A stretch of DNA of 12,948 nucleotides, from positions 1 to 12,948 of the forward strand of contig JAGRHM010000133.1 in assembly GCA_020445005.1 (NCBI GenBank). Reading direction: 5' to 3'. A model generated the notes under the pieces. It did not search any database and had not been told where the DNA came from. It worked only from the letters and a program-made list of their open reading frames with translations. This DNA is from Candidatus Competibacteraceae bacterium (GTDB taxonomy: Bacteria; Pseudomonadota; Gammaproteobacteria; Competibacterales; Competibacteraceae). How positions within the stretch are numbered: position 1 is the first letter of the stretch; every line of letters begins with the position of its first letter. Positions 6,980-12,948 of this stretch are shown piece after piece. Made by a program: the position numbers and the translations under genes.

Positions 6980-7900
6980 TTACACTAGCGTCAGCCATTC
7001 CGAATAAGCATCGCGGCGTCCATGCACCTGATCAAAATACATGGCTTGCAGACGCTGGGTGATCGGACCCCGCTGGCCGGCGCCAATGCTGCGCCCATCC
7101 ACTTCACGGATGGGCGTCACTTCCGCCGCCGTACCGGTGAAGAAAGCTTCATCAGCAATATAGACCTCGTCGCGAGTGATGCGCTTCTCTCGCACGGGGA
7201 TATTGAGATCGGCGGCGAAACGGATAATCGTGTCGCGGGTAATGCCTTCCAGCGCAGAAGTCAGATCCGGGGTATAAATGATTCCGTCGCGCACAATGAA
7301 GATATTTTCTCCGCTGCCTTCCGAGACATAACCTTCGGTATCCAGCAGCATGGCTTCATCGTAGCCATCGCGCAGGGCGTCAGCGAGGGCCATCATCGAA
7401 TTCATGTAATTGCCATTCGCCTTGGCCTTGCACATGGTGACGTTGACATGATGCCGACTGAACGAGGAGGTGCGGATACGGATACCGCGCTCCAGATTCT
7501 CCGCCCCCAGATAAGCGCCCCATTCCCAAGCGGCGACAATGACATGCACTTTCAAGTTGTCAGCGCGCAACCCCATACCCTCGGAGCCGTAAAAACACAT
7601 CGGGCGGAGATAAGCGCTGGCCAGATTATTGGTGCGCACCGCCTGTTGGCAGGCGGCGTTGATCTCGTCCTTGCTGTAGGGCATCGGCATCCCGACGATG
7701 TGCGCAGAACGAAACAGGCGATCAGTATGCGCCTGTAACCGGAAAATCGCCGCGCCCCGGTCTGTGGCGTAAGCGCGGACACCCTCGAAAACCCCCATGC
7801 CATAATGCAGGGTATGCGTTAAAACATGGGTGTTGGCTTCGCGCCAAGGCGTGAGTTCGCCGTCATACCAGATCAGGCCATCGCGATCAGACATTGACAT
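6980..7900 (-). CDS. ilvE: Branched-chain amino acid aminotransferase
   Basis: IlvE is a fold-type IV PLP enzyme that makes the last step of leucine, isoleucine and valine synthesis, moving the amino group from glutamate to the branched 2-oxo acids in the cytoplasm. At 306 residues it matches the family length of about 305-310. It has the N-terminal HYGMGVFEGVRAY (residues 32-44), the PLP-binding lysine in KAKANGNYMNS (Lys160), the cofactor-contacting Glu194 in VSEGSGENIF (192-201), and the FFTGTAAEVTPI block (253-264). Two in-frame ATGs lie six bases apart at the start; the first one has AAGGA eight bases upstream. It is the first gene of a likely leftward unit that continues into the zinc-finger gene and the glycan genes, with no terminator visible in the 49-base gap. 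An ilvE gene beside LPS core genes is also known from Pseudomonas. Confidence 0.97.
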   Translation of the reverse strand: MSMSDRDGLIWYDGELTPWREANTHVLTHTLHYGMGVFEGVRAYATDRGAAIFRLQAHTDRLFRSAHIVGMPMPYSKDEINAACQQAVRTNNLASAYLRPMCFYGSEGMGLRADNLKVHVIVAAWEWGAYLGAENLERGIRIRTSSFSRHHVNVTMCKAKANGNYMNSMMALADALRDGYDEAMLLDTEGYVSEGSGENIFIVRDGIIYTPDLTSALEGITRDTIIRFAADLNIPVREKRITRDEVYIADEAFFTGTAAEVTPIREVDGRSIGAGQRGPITQRLQAMYFDQVHGRRDAYSEWLTLV

Positions 7901-7908
7901 TTTTAGAA

Positions 7909-7913
7909 TCCTT
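7909..7913 (-). promoter_or_regulatory. Ribosome binding site of ilvE
   Basis: AAGGA on the minus strand, eight bases before the ATG at 7898-7900. It favours the first of two closely spaced in-frame ATG codons. The rest of the 155-base gap up to cca probably carries the ilvE promoter, but no -35/-10 pair there is good enough to mark. Confidence 0.6.
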
Positions 7914-8001
7914 GCGGTGTTCGATAAGCCATTCGAGAGAGCGCCGGAGTGAGCGTTATCAGATTCATTGAATTTGCCAAATAGTAACGTAGATTGCCAG
8001 G

Positions 8002-8045
8002 TTTTAAAACGAAGGCTAATTTGTTGCGGTCAGTATTTCCCTTCG
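8002..8045 (-). terminator. Weak candidate terminator after cca
   Basis: On the minus strand, 10 bases after the cca stop, CGAAGG (8045-8040) can pair with CCTTCG (8015-8010), and this is followed directly by TTTT and then AAAA. The stem is only 6 bp and the loop is 24 bases, so this is a poor intrinsic terminator and the call is tentative. If it does not work, cca could read through into ilvE. Confidence 0.22.
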
Positions 8046-8055
8046 GCGCGCCTCG

Positions 8056-9315
8056 TCAGTCAGGTGCAACCACTGGGTTGAAAATGCGCCGCGTCTCAGT
8101 AATCACCGCCAATCGCTGCTGTCGCAAAGTTTCGGCCAGCGCCAGTCCGGTTAAACCCTGTTCCACCAGCGGACGCGCCTGGATGCTAGATACGGCCTGA
8201 TAAATACATCGCAACAGTTCAGCCTGCGGATAATCCCGCTGCTCCAGTCCCAAGCGACCCCGGGCATCCGCTTCGCAGGCTAGCAGGAATTGCGCAAAGC
8301 GTTGCGGTTTGCGCAAGGCGTCCACGCCTTGCAGGATTTTCAGCAAGGTTCCCGGACGCAGCTCCAGGGCGCGATGACAATGCGTATGGTAACGAGCTGT
8401 CAGCACTCCCAGTTCCCGGTGCAGGTTGGGAATCCGTAGCCGCTGGCAAAAAGCCCGCACCAGATCAGCGCCCCGATCCTCATGGCCCACATGACGCGGC
8501 CATTCCTCGCATGGTGTCGTTCCCTTGCCAAAATCATGCACCAGCACTGCGAAACGGGTCACGACATCCGCGCCCAACCGCACCGCTTGAGTCAGCGCCA
8601 TCAACGTGTGGACGCCGGTATCAATCTCTGGATGATGCATGGGAGGCTGTGGTACGCCGAACAAACGATCCAGCTCCGGGAAAATGCGCGCCAGCGCGTC
8701 GCAGTCCCGCAGCGTTTCGATAAACTGCTCGGGACATACTTCGCCCAGCGCGCGCACGGTTTCCGCCCAGACTCGTTCCGGCGTCAAGTGATCGACTTCG
8801 CCATTGGCGACCATAGCGCGCATCAACTTCAGGGTTTCCGGCGCAACCCGGAAACCCAGTGCAGCGTAACGGGCGCTGAACCGGGCCACGCGCAGAATCC
8901 GCACCGGGTCTTCCGCAAAAGCGGGGGAGACATGGCGCAACCAGCGGGCGGCAAGATCGCGCGCACCCTGATAAGGATCAATCAGCCGGCCTTGCGCATC
9001 GCGCGCCATGGCGTTGATCGTCAGGTCGCGGCGTTGCAGGTCATCCTCCAGCGTGACCTCGGGGGCCGCATGGATATGGAAGCCATGATAGCCCGGCGCA
9101 GTCTTGCGTTCGGTGCGCGCCAGGGCATATTCGTCATGGGTCTCCGGATGCAGAAATACTGGAAAATCCTTACCTACCGGACGAAAGCCGCGTGTGAGCA
9201 AATCATCCGGCGTTGCGCCGACCACCACCCAGTCGCGTTCCGTAACCGGCAGATTCAACAATTCATCACGCACTGCGCCGCCGACCAGATATGTTTTTAC
9301 CGTATCTGTATTCAT
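8056..9315 (-). CDS. cca: Multifunctional CCA-adding tRNA nucleotidyltransferase
   Basis: This is a class II CCA-adding enzyme that builds or repairs the 3' CCA of tRNAs using CTP and ATP without a nucleic-acid template. The 419 residues fit the long proteobacterial type, which has an HD phosphohydrolase domain (E. coli Cca is about 412). Visible parts are [11 protein letters not shown] (10-20), the metal-site strand TERDWVVVG (25-33), [10 protein letters not shown] (95-104, class II motif), the [15 protein letters not shown] helix (136-150), the arginine-bearing nucleotide-selection region around EDDLQRRDL, and the HD domain with LVHDFGKG (258-265, His260-Asp261). At the first metal-site carboxylate it has Glu26 where E. 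coli has Asp; the second, Asp28, is kept. The ATG has no strong Shine-Dalgarno sequence, but it lies only a few residues before the first conserved strand. It is transcribed divergently from the aminopeptidase gene. Confidence 0.97.
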   Translation of the reverse strand: MNTDTVKTYLVGGAVRDELLNLPVTERDWVVVGATPDDLLTRGFRPVGKDFPVFLHPETHDEYALARTERKTAPGYHGFHIHAAPEVTLEDDLQRRDLTINAMARDAQGRLIDPYQGARDLAARWLRHVSPAFAEDPVRILRVARFSARYAALGFRVAPETLKLMRAMVANGEVDHLTPERVWAETVRALGEVCPEQFIETLRDCDALARIFPELDRLFGVPQPPMHHPEIDTGVHTLMALTQAVRLGADVVTRFAVLVHDFGKGTTPCEEWPRHVGHEDRGADLVRAFCQRLRIPNLHRELGVLTARYHTHCHRALELRPGTLLKILQGVDALRKPQRFAQFLLACEADARGRLGLEQRDYPQAELLRCIYQAVSSIQARPLVEQGLTGLALAETLRQQRLAVITETRRIFNPVVAPD

Positions 9316-9373
9316 TCGAGAAAGATTAAGTGCTGTAGAAACCCGCTATTCGTTCAAGGTCCGATTCGCCAAT

Positions 9374-9395
9374 GGCTGACAAGCGCTTGCCAACC
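9374..9395. repeat. Imperfect 22-bp palindrome in the cca/aminopeptidase divergent region
   Basis: The centre is the perfect 10-base palindrome CAAGCGCTTG at 9380-9389. The arms continue outward as GGCTGA and CCAACC, so 9 of 11 pairs match. It lies midway in the 152-base region between two divergent genes and overlaps the -35 box of a possible promoter for the rightward gene. A dimeric regulator could bind here, but this is inferred from symmetry and position only. Confidence 0.4.
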
Positions 9396-9416
9396 TGTCG
9401 GAATGTCTTCCATATT
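9387..9416 (+). promoter_or_regulatory. Candidate promoter of the aminopeptidase-yejF unit
   Basis: TTGCCA at 9387-9392 (five of six matches to the sigma-70 -35 box) and CATATT at 9411-9416 (four of six to the -10 box) are 18 bases apart, and the start codon follows 51 bases later. On the other strand a perfect TTGACA (9421-9416) points toward cca, but no good -10 box follows it. The call is weak. Confidence 0.3.
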
Positions 9417-9467
9417 GTCAATTTAATACGCTATGCATAAGTCATCTGCAATGCAATGGGATGATCG

Positions 9468-10598
9468 ATGGGGCAAACTTTAAGCGATTTCCAGGTAATG
9501 CGACAGATTTCACAGGTCTTTTTCACTGGCATGATGGTCGTGGCGATCATCGTTGCCCTGTCTGGTTGCGCTGATCTGGTCTATTATCGACAGGCAGCGG
9601 CTGGCCAATGGGAGCTTTGGCAAGCGCGCCGTCCCATAGCCGAGGTGCTGGCTGATGCAACCACCTCGCCGGAACTCCGCCAGCGCCTGGAAATTGCCCA
9701 GGCTTTGCGCGATTTTGCCAGCGCAGAACTGATTCTCCCGGAGAATAGCAGCTATCGCCACTATGCCGATCTCCAGCGAACCTGGGTAGTAAAAAACGTC
9801 TTTGCCGCGCCGGAGTTGAATCTGGAACCGCGCCAATGGTGTTTCCTGGTGGTTGGTTGTCTAAGCTATCGCGGTTACTTCGACGCTGAGGCGGCCGATC
9901 GGTTAGCGGCGGAGTTGCGCGCGGCGGGCGACGATGTTTATGTAGCCGATATTACCGCCTACTCGACGTTGGGCTGGTTCGAGGATCCCTTGCTCAACAC
10001 CTTCATTGGCTGGCCCACCGGGCGACTGGCGGAATTGATGTTCCATGAACTGGCGCATCAACGGCTCTATATCGCCGATGACACGGCTTTCAACGAGGCG
10101 TTTGCGACGGCTGTGGGCCAGTTGGGGGCGGAACGCTGGTTGAAAGAACACGGAACGATGCGCGAACGGCAAGAGTATGCGGCGGACCTGCAGCGGCGCC
10201 AGCAATTTTTGCGATTAACCGCCGAGACCCGCGAACAATTGGCAACGCTATACGCCTCTGCGCAGAGTGCGCCAGAGAAGCGTACCGGCAAGGAACACAT
10301 CCTGGGAGCATTGCGAGAGCGTTATCAGACGTTCAAACAGGATTGGGGAGGCTATGCGGGCTATGATCGCTGGTTCACACAGGACTTGAATAACGCCAAG
10401 TTGGCCGGTGTTAGCACCTATTACCGGCAGGTTCCGGCGTTTCTGGCCTTGTTTGAACGGGAGGGACAGGATTTCGCAGCGTTTTATAAAGCGGCGGAGA
10501 CCCTTGGTGAATTGCCGCCTGCGGAACGGGAGGCGGGTTTGCGGGAACTATTGCCAACATCAGTGTCTTTCCAGCGCGTCCACACTGATAATTTTTAA
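9468..10598 (+). CDS. Putative zinc aminopeptidase lipoprotein (Aminopep family)
   Basis: This 376-residue protein matches the proteobacterial predicted aminopeptidase family (Pfam Aminopep). A signal peptide with a hydrophobic stretch ends in the lipobox LSGC (31-34), so it is probably anchored by a lipid on Cys34 and exposed to the periplasm. The metal site is HELAH at 193-197 (ligands His193 and His197, catalytic Glu194), with Glu210 in AFNEAFAT as the likely third ligand, a gluzincin arrangement. A WFEDPLLNTF and a GWPTGRLAE block lie just before it, as in the family. Two starts are possible: ATG at 9468, with GGGA six bases upstream, and Met11 at 9498, which would give a more typical 23-residue lipoprotein signal but has a poorly spaced AGG. 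The yejF-like gene follows after 24 bases, suggesting linked peptide handling. The true substrate is not known. Confidence 0.87.
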   Translation: MGQTLSDFQVMRQISQVFFTGMMVVAIIVALSGCADLVYYRQAAAGQWELWQARRPIAEVLADATTSPELRQRLEIAQALRDFASAELILPENSSYRHYADLQRTWVVKNVFAAPELNLEPRQWCFLVVGCLSYRGYFDAEAADRLAAELRAAGDDVYVADITAYSTLGWFEDPLLNTFIGWPTGRLAELMFHELAHQRLYIADDTAFNEAFATAVGQLGAERWLKEHGTMRERQEYAADLQRRQQFLRLTAETREQLATLYASAQSAPEKRTGKEHILGALRERYQTFKQDWGGYAGYDRWFTQDLNNAKLAGVSTYYRQVPAFLALFEREGQDFAAFYKAAETLGELPPAEREAGLRELLPTSVSFQRVHTDNF

Positions 10599-10611
10599 AC
10601 TGCTCCACGCC

Positions 10612-10616
10612 GAAGG
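10612..10616 (+). promoter_or_regulatory. Ribosome binding site of the yejF-like gene
   Basis: GAAGG lies six bases before the ATG at 10623, within the 24-base gap after the aminopeptidase stop. With no room for a good terminator and promoter in that gap, the two genes are probably on one transcript. Confidence 0.6.
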
Positions 10617-10622
10617 CAATGT

Positions 10623-12254
10623 ATGAAAGCCCATTTAGAAGCGACTGAATCCCCACCCCTTCTCGAAGTCCGCGATCTCTCTGTTTCCTTCGGCGCGACC
10701 CCGGCGGTCAAGCAGGTTTCCTTCACGCTCCGGCGCGGCGAGACGCTGGCGCTGGTGGGAGAAAGCGGCTCGGGTAAATCCGTGTCAGCGTTGTCGCTTC
10801 TGCAACTGCTGCCCTATCCTCATGCCCGGCATCCCGGCGGCAGCATCCGCTTGCGCAGCGAGGAATTGCTGGGCGCAGCGCCTGCCCGGTTACGCGAGAT
10901 TCGCGGCAACCAGATCGCTATGGTCTTCCAGGAGCCGATGACCTCGCTGAATCCTCTGCATTCTATTGAAAAGCAGATTGGCGAAACGCTGCTGCTGCAC
11001 AAGGGCTTGAACGGCGCACGGCTCAAGGCGCGTGTTGTGGAACTGCTGGACCTCGTAGGACTGCCGGACGCGGCGCATCGGTTGAATGCCCTGCCGCATG
11101 AACTGTCCGGCGGTCAGCGGCAGCGAGTGATGATCGCTATGGCCCTGGCTAACGATCCTGATATCCTGATCGCTGACGAGCCAACAACCGCATTAGATGT
11201 GACGATCCAGGCGCAGATCCTGAAATTGCTGAAGGACTTGCAGGCACGCCTGGGTATGGCCATTCTGTTCATCACCCATGACCTGAGCATCGTGCGGAAA
11301 ATGGCTGATCGAGTCTGCGTGATGCAAGCCGGCAGGGTCGTGGAAACCGGTTCAGTCACCGATATTTTCCATAACCCACAACATCTCTATACCCGGCAAC
11401 TGCTGGCTGCTGAGCCAAAAGGCGAACCGCCTTCCGCAAACGATGATGCCTCCGTGGTGATGGCTGGTGATCATCTCAAAGTCTGGTTCCCACTGAAGCG
11501 CGGTTGGTTTGGAAAAGTCACGGATCATGTCAAGGCGGTTGACAGAGTCAGCGTGCGGGTGCGCGAAGGACAAACCCTGGGCGTGGTCGGTGAGAGCGGT
11601 TCCGGCAAAACGACCCTGGGGCTAGCGTTGCTGCGCCTGTTATCGAGTCAGGGTGCGATTCGCTTTGAGAGTCAGCGCATCGATGGCCAGTCGAGTAAGG
11701 CATTGCGCCCCTTGCGCCGAGCCATGCAGATGGTCTTTCAAGATCCTTATGGATCATTAAGTCCCCGATTATCGGTAGGCGAGATCATCGAAGAGGGCTT
11801 GCAGGTGCATGGACTAGCGGGCGATCGCAAGACGCGACGCGCCTGGATTTCCCAGGCGCTGGAAGAAGTTGGCTTGGACCCAGCGACTCAAGATCGCTAT
11901 CCGCATGAATTCTCCGGTGGTCAACGTCAGCGCATCGCCATTGCGCGCGCGCTGGCGCTGCAACCGCGCCTGCTCATTCTCGACGAGCCGACCAGCGCCC
12001 TAGATGTATCCGTGCAAGCGCAGATCGTCGATTTATTGCGCGATTTACAGCTTCGTCATCGACTAGCTTATGTGTTTATCAGCCATGATCTGCGGGTGGT
12101 GCGGGCGCTGGCCAATCACCTGCTGGTGATGAAAGACGGTCAAGTCGTGGAGGAAGGATCAGCGCGGCAGGTCTTTGCGCGCCCCACGCATCCCTATACT
12201 CAGGCGCTGCTGGCGGCCGCGTTGAATCTGGAAGCCGTCGGCAATGGCATGTAA
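10623..12254 (+). CDS. yejF: YejF-like oligopeptide ABC transporter, double ATPase subunit
   Basis: This 543-residue protein has two fused ATP-binding cassettes and is of the YejF type, which energises uptake of oligopeptides (microcin C in E. coli) through the YejB-YejE permeases at the inner membrane. Cassette 1: Walker A GESGSGKS (46-53), Q-loop [11 protein letters not shown] (101-111), signature LSGGQ (161-165), Walker B ILIADE (181-186), switch His219. Cassette 2: Walker A GESGSGKT (323-330), Q-loop [11 protein letters not shown] (371-381), signature FSGGQ (430-434), Walker B LLILDE (450-455), switch His488. All catalytic residues are present in both halves. A YTRQLLAA and a [12 protein letters not shown] segment close the cassettes, as in the oligopeptide/dipeptide (Opp/Dpp) families. 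The length is close to E. coli YejF (about 529). No permease or binding protein is next to it: upstream is the lipoprotein peptidase and downstream is convergent aceF. Other Opp/Dpp fusions such as GsiA remain possible. Confidence 0.92.
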   Translation: MKAHLEATESPPLLEVRDLSVSFGATPAVKQVSFTLRRGETLALVGESGSGKSVSALSLLQLLPYPHARHPGGSIRLRSEELLGAAPARLREIRGNQIAMVFQEPMTSLNPLHSIEKQIGETLLLHKGLNGARLKARVVELLDLVGLPDAAHRLNALPHELSGGQRQRVMIAMALANDPDILIADEPTTALDVTIQAQILKLLKDLQARLGMAILFITHDLSIVRKMADRVCVMQAGRVVETGSVTDIFHNPQHLYTRQLLAAEPKGEPPSANDDASVVMAGDHLKVWFPLKRGWFGKVTDHVKAVDRVSVRVREGQTLGVVGESGSGKTTLGLALLRLLSSQGAIRFESQRIDGQSSKALRPLRRAMQMVFQDPYGSLSPRLSVGEIIEEGLQVHGLAGDRKTRRAWISQALEEVGLDPATQDRYPHEFSGGQRQRIAIARALALQPRLLILDEPTSALDVSVQAQIVDLLRDLQLRHRLAYVFISHDLRVVRALANHLLVMKDGQVVEEGSARQVFARPTHPYTQALLAAALNLEAVGNGM

Positions 12255-12279
12255 GCGCTGCAGTACTGGTAAAGTCGGC

Positions 12280-12307
12280 TTCCCAGCCGGCTTGAACCGG
12301 CTGGGAA
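12280..12307. terminator. Bidirectional hairpin terminator between yejF and aceF
   Basis: A perfect 11-bp stem, TTCCCAGCCGG at 12280-12290 paired with CCGGCTGGGAA at 12297-12307, closes a 6-base loop. It starts 26 bases after the yejF stop and 12 bases after the end of the convergent aceF. It is the strongest hairpin in the window. T-runs after it are poor (only TTT on each strand), so it may need Rho or act mainly as a 3' stability element. Confidence 0.62.
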
Positions 12308-12318
12308 CCTGTTTCACA

Positions 12319-12948
12319 TCACAACATCACCCGCCTGAAATCCGCCAGCAATTGCGCAAGATAAACATTGAAGCGGGTGGCTAGCGCGCCATCGATCACC
12401 CGATGATCGGCGGTCAGCGACAACGGCAGAGTCAAGCGCGGTGCAAATTGCTTGCCGTCCCAGACCGGTTTCATCATCGACTTGCTCACGCCCAGAATCG
12501 CGACTTCTGGCGCGTTGATAATCGGCGAGAACGATGTGCCGCCAATGCCGCCGACCGAAGAAATGGTAAAACAGGCCCCTTGCATGTCCGCTGGCCCAAG
12601 CTTGCCATCACGGGCTTTTTTGGCCAGTTCGCCCGTCTCCCTGGCAATGTCGAAAACGCCCTTCTTATCAGCATCCTTGATTACCGGCACCACTAACCCG
12701 TTGGGCGTGTCGGCGGCGAAGGCGATATGAAAGTACTGCTTGTAAACCAGGTTATCGCCGTCCAGCGAAGTGTTGAATTCCGGGAACTGTTGCATGGCCC
12801 GGACGCAAGCCTTGATGATAAAAGCCAGCATGGTCAGCTTGCCGCCGCCTTTCTCATTCTCCTTATTAATCTGTAAACGGAAAGCTTCCAGATCGGTAAT
12901 ATCGGCGTCCTCGTGATAGGTCACCGCCGGGATCATCACCCAGTTGCG
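12319..12948 (-). CDS. aceF: Dihydrolipoamide acetyltransferase (pyruvate dehydrogenase E2), 3' part
   Basis: This is the C-terminal catalytic domain of the E2 subunit of pyruvate dehydrogenase, which passes the acetyl group from lipoamide to CoA. The frame is open to the right edge of the window and reads RNWVMIPAVTYHEDADITDL at the margin, so the GTG at 12939 is internal and the gene begins outside; 209 residues are present. The family ITDLEAFRLQ and PEFNTSLDGDNLVYKQYFHI stretches, the FTISSVGGIGGTSFSPIINAPEVAILGV block, and the active-site DHRVIDGA with catalytic His and Asp are all visible. The ending ADFRRVML is very close to that of the E. coli AceF type, which favours the pyruvate over the 2-oxoglutarate enzyme. 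The lipoyl and E1/E3-binding domains are outside the window. It is convergent with yejF across a hairpin. Confidence 0.95.
   Translation of the reverse strand, partial: RNWVMIPAVTYHEDADITDLEAFRLQINKENEKGGGKLTMLAFIIKACVRAMQQFPEFNTSLDGDNLVYKQYFHIAFAADTPNGLVVPVIKDADKKGVFDIARETGELAKKARDGKLGPADMQGACFTISSVGGIGGTSFSPIINAPEVAILGVSKSMMKPVWDGKQFAPRLTLPLSLTADHRVIDGALATRFNVYLAQLLADFRRVML

Noticed and set aside
7022..7738. A 238-codon open frame on the plus strand, antisense to ilvE
   Set aside because: It is a reverse-strand shadow of a very well conserved ilvE, with no ribosome binding site or family features of its own.
8482..9426. A 314-codon open frame on the plus strand, antisense to cca
   Set aside because: It lies almost wholly over cca, has no recognisable domain, and its composition is what the complement of a GC-rich coding frame gives. 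cca is unmistakable on the other strand.

Overview
The window looks like about 13 kb of a gammaproteobacterial chromosome of moderately high GC. The reasons are a single long CCA-adding enzyme with an HD domain, an IlvE followed by a small CHCC zinc-finger protein and then lipopolysaccharide (LPS) core-type genes, a YejF-type double ATPase, and an AceF-type pyruvate dehydrogenase E2. I cannot place the genus from sequence reading alone. No mobile element, CRISPR array, tRNA, rRNA or phage gene was seen. Gene density is high and no gene-free stretch reaches 300 bases; the largest gaps are 155 bp (7901-8055), 152 bp (9316-9467) and 102 bp (1321-1422).

Region 1 (1-6705) is a surface-glycan cluster, most probably for the LPS core or O-antigen. 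It holds the end of a GT9 heptosyltransferase-type gene (+), a WaaE-like GT2 glycosyltransferase (-), a GT4 glycosyltransferase (+), an O-antigen-ligase/polymerase-like membrane protein (-), a second GT9 protein (-), a second GT4 protein (-) and an ELM1/GtrOC1-family putative glycosyltransferase (-). The last four minus-strand genes overlap one another by 4 to 17 bases and look translationally coupled. The ligase-like gene also overlaps the convergent GT4 gene by 44 bases at their 3' ends.

Region 2 (6724-7900) is ilvE, the branched-chain aminotransferase, followed on the same strand by a 68-residue CHCC zinc-finger protein. Only 49 and 18 bases separate ilvE, the zinc-finger gene and the ELM1 gene, with no convincing terminator between them. 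The likely transcription unit is therefore ilvE, zinc finger, ELM1, GT4, GT9, ligase-like, reading leftward from a promoter right of 7900.

Region 3 (8056-9315) is cca, also leftward. It is separated by a 152-bp divergent intergenic region, carrying an imperfect palindrome, from a rightward pair in region 4 (9468-12254): a lipoprotein-type zinc aminopeptidase and, 24 bases later, a YejF-like oligopeptide ABC ATPase with no permease genes next to it. Region 5 is the 3' end of aceF on the minus strand, facing yejF across a strong hairpin that probably terminates in both directions.

Most of the window is recognisable housekeeping and envelope biosynthesis. I did not find a clearly new multi-gene system. 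The points most worth a second look are the ELM1-family protein embedded in the glycan operon beside the zinc-finger gene, the pairing of a lipoprotein peptidase with a permease-less YejF, the 44-bp convergent overlap, and the His-to-Asn change in the second GT9 protein.
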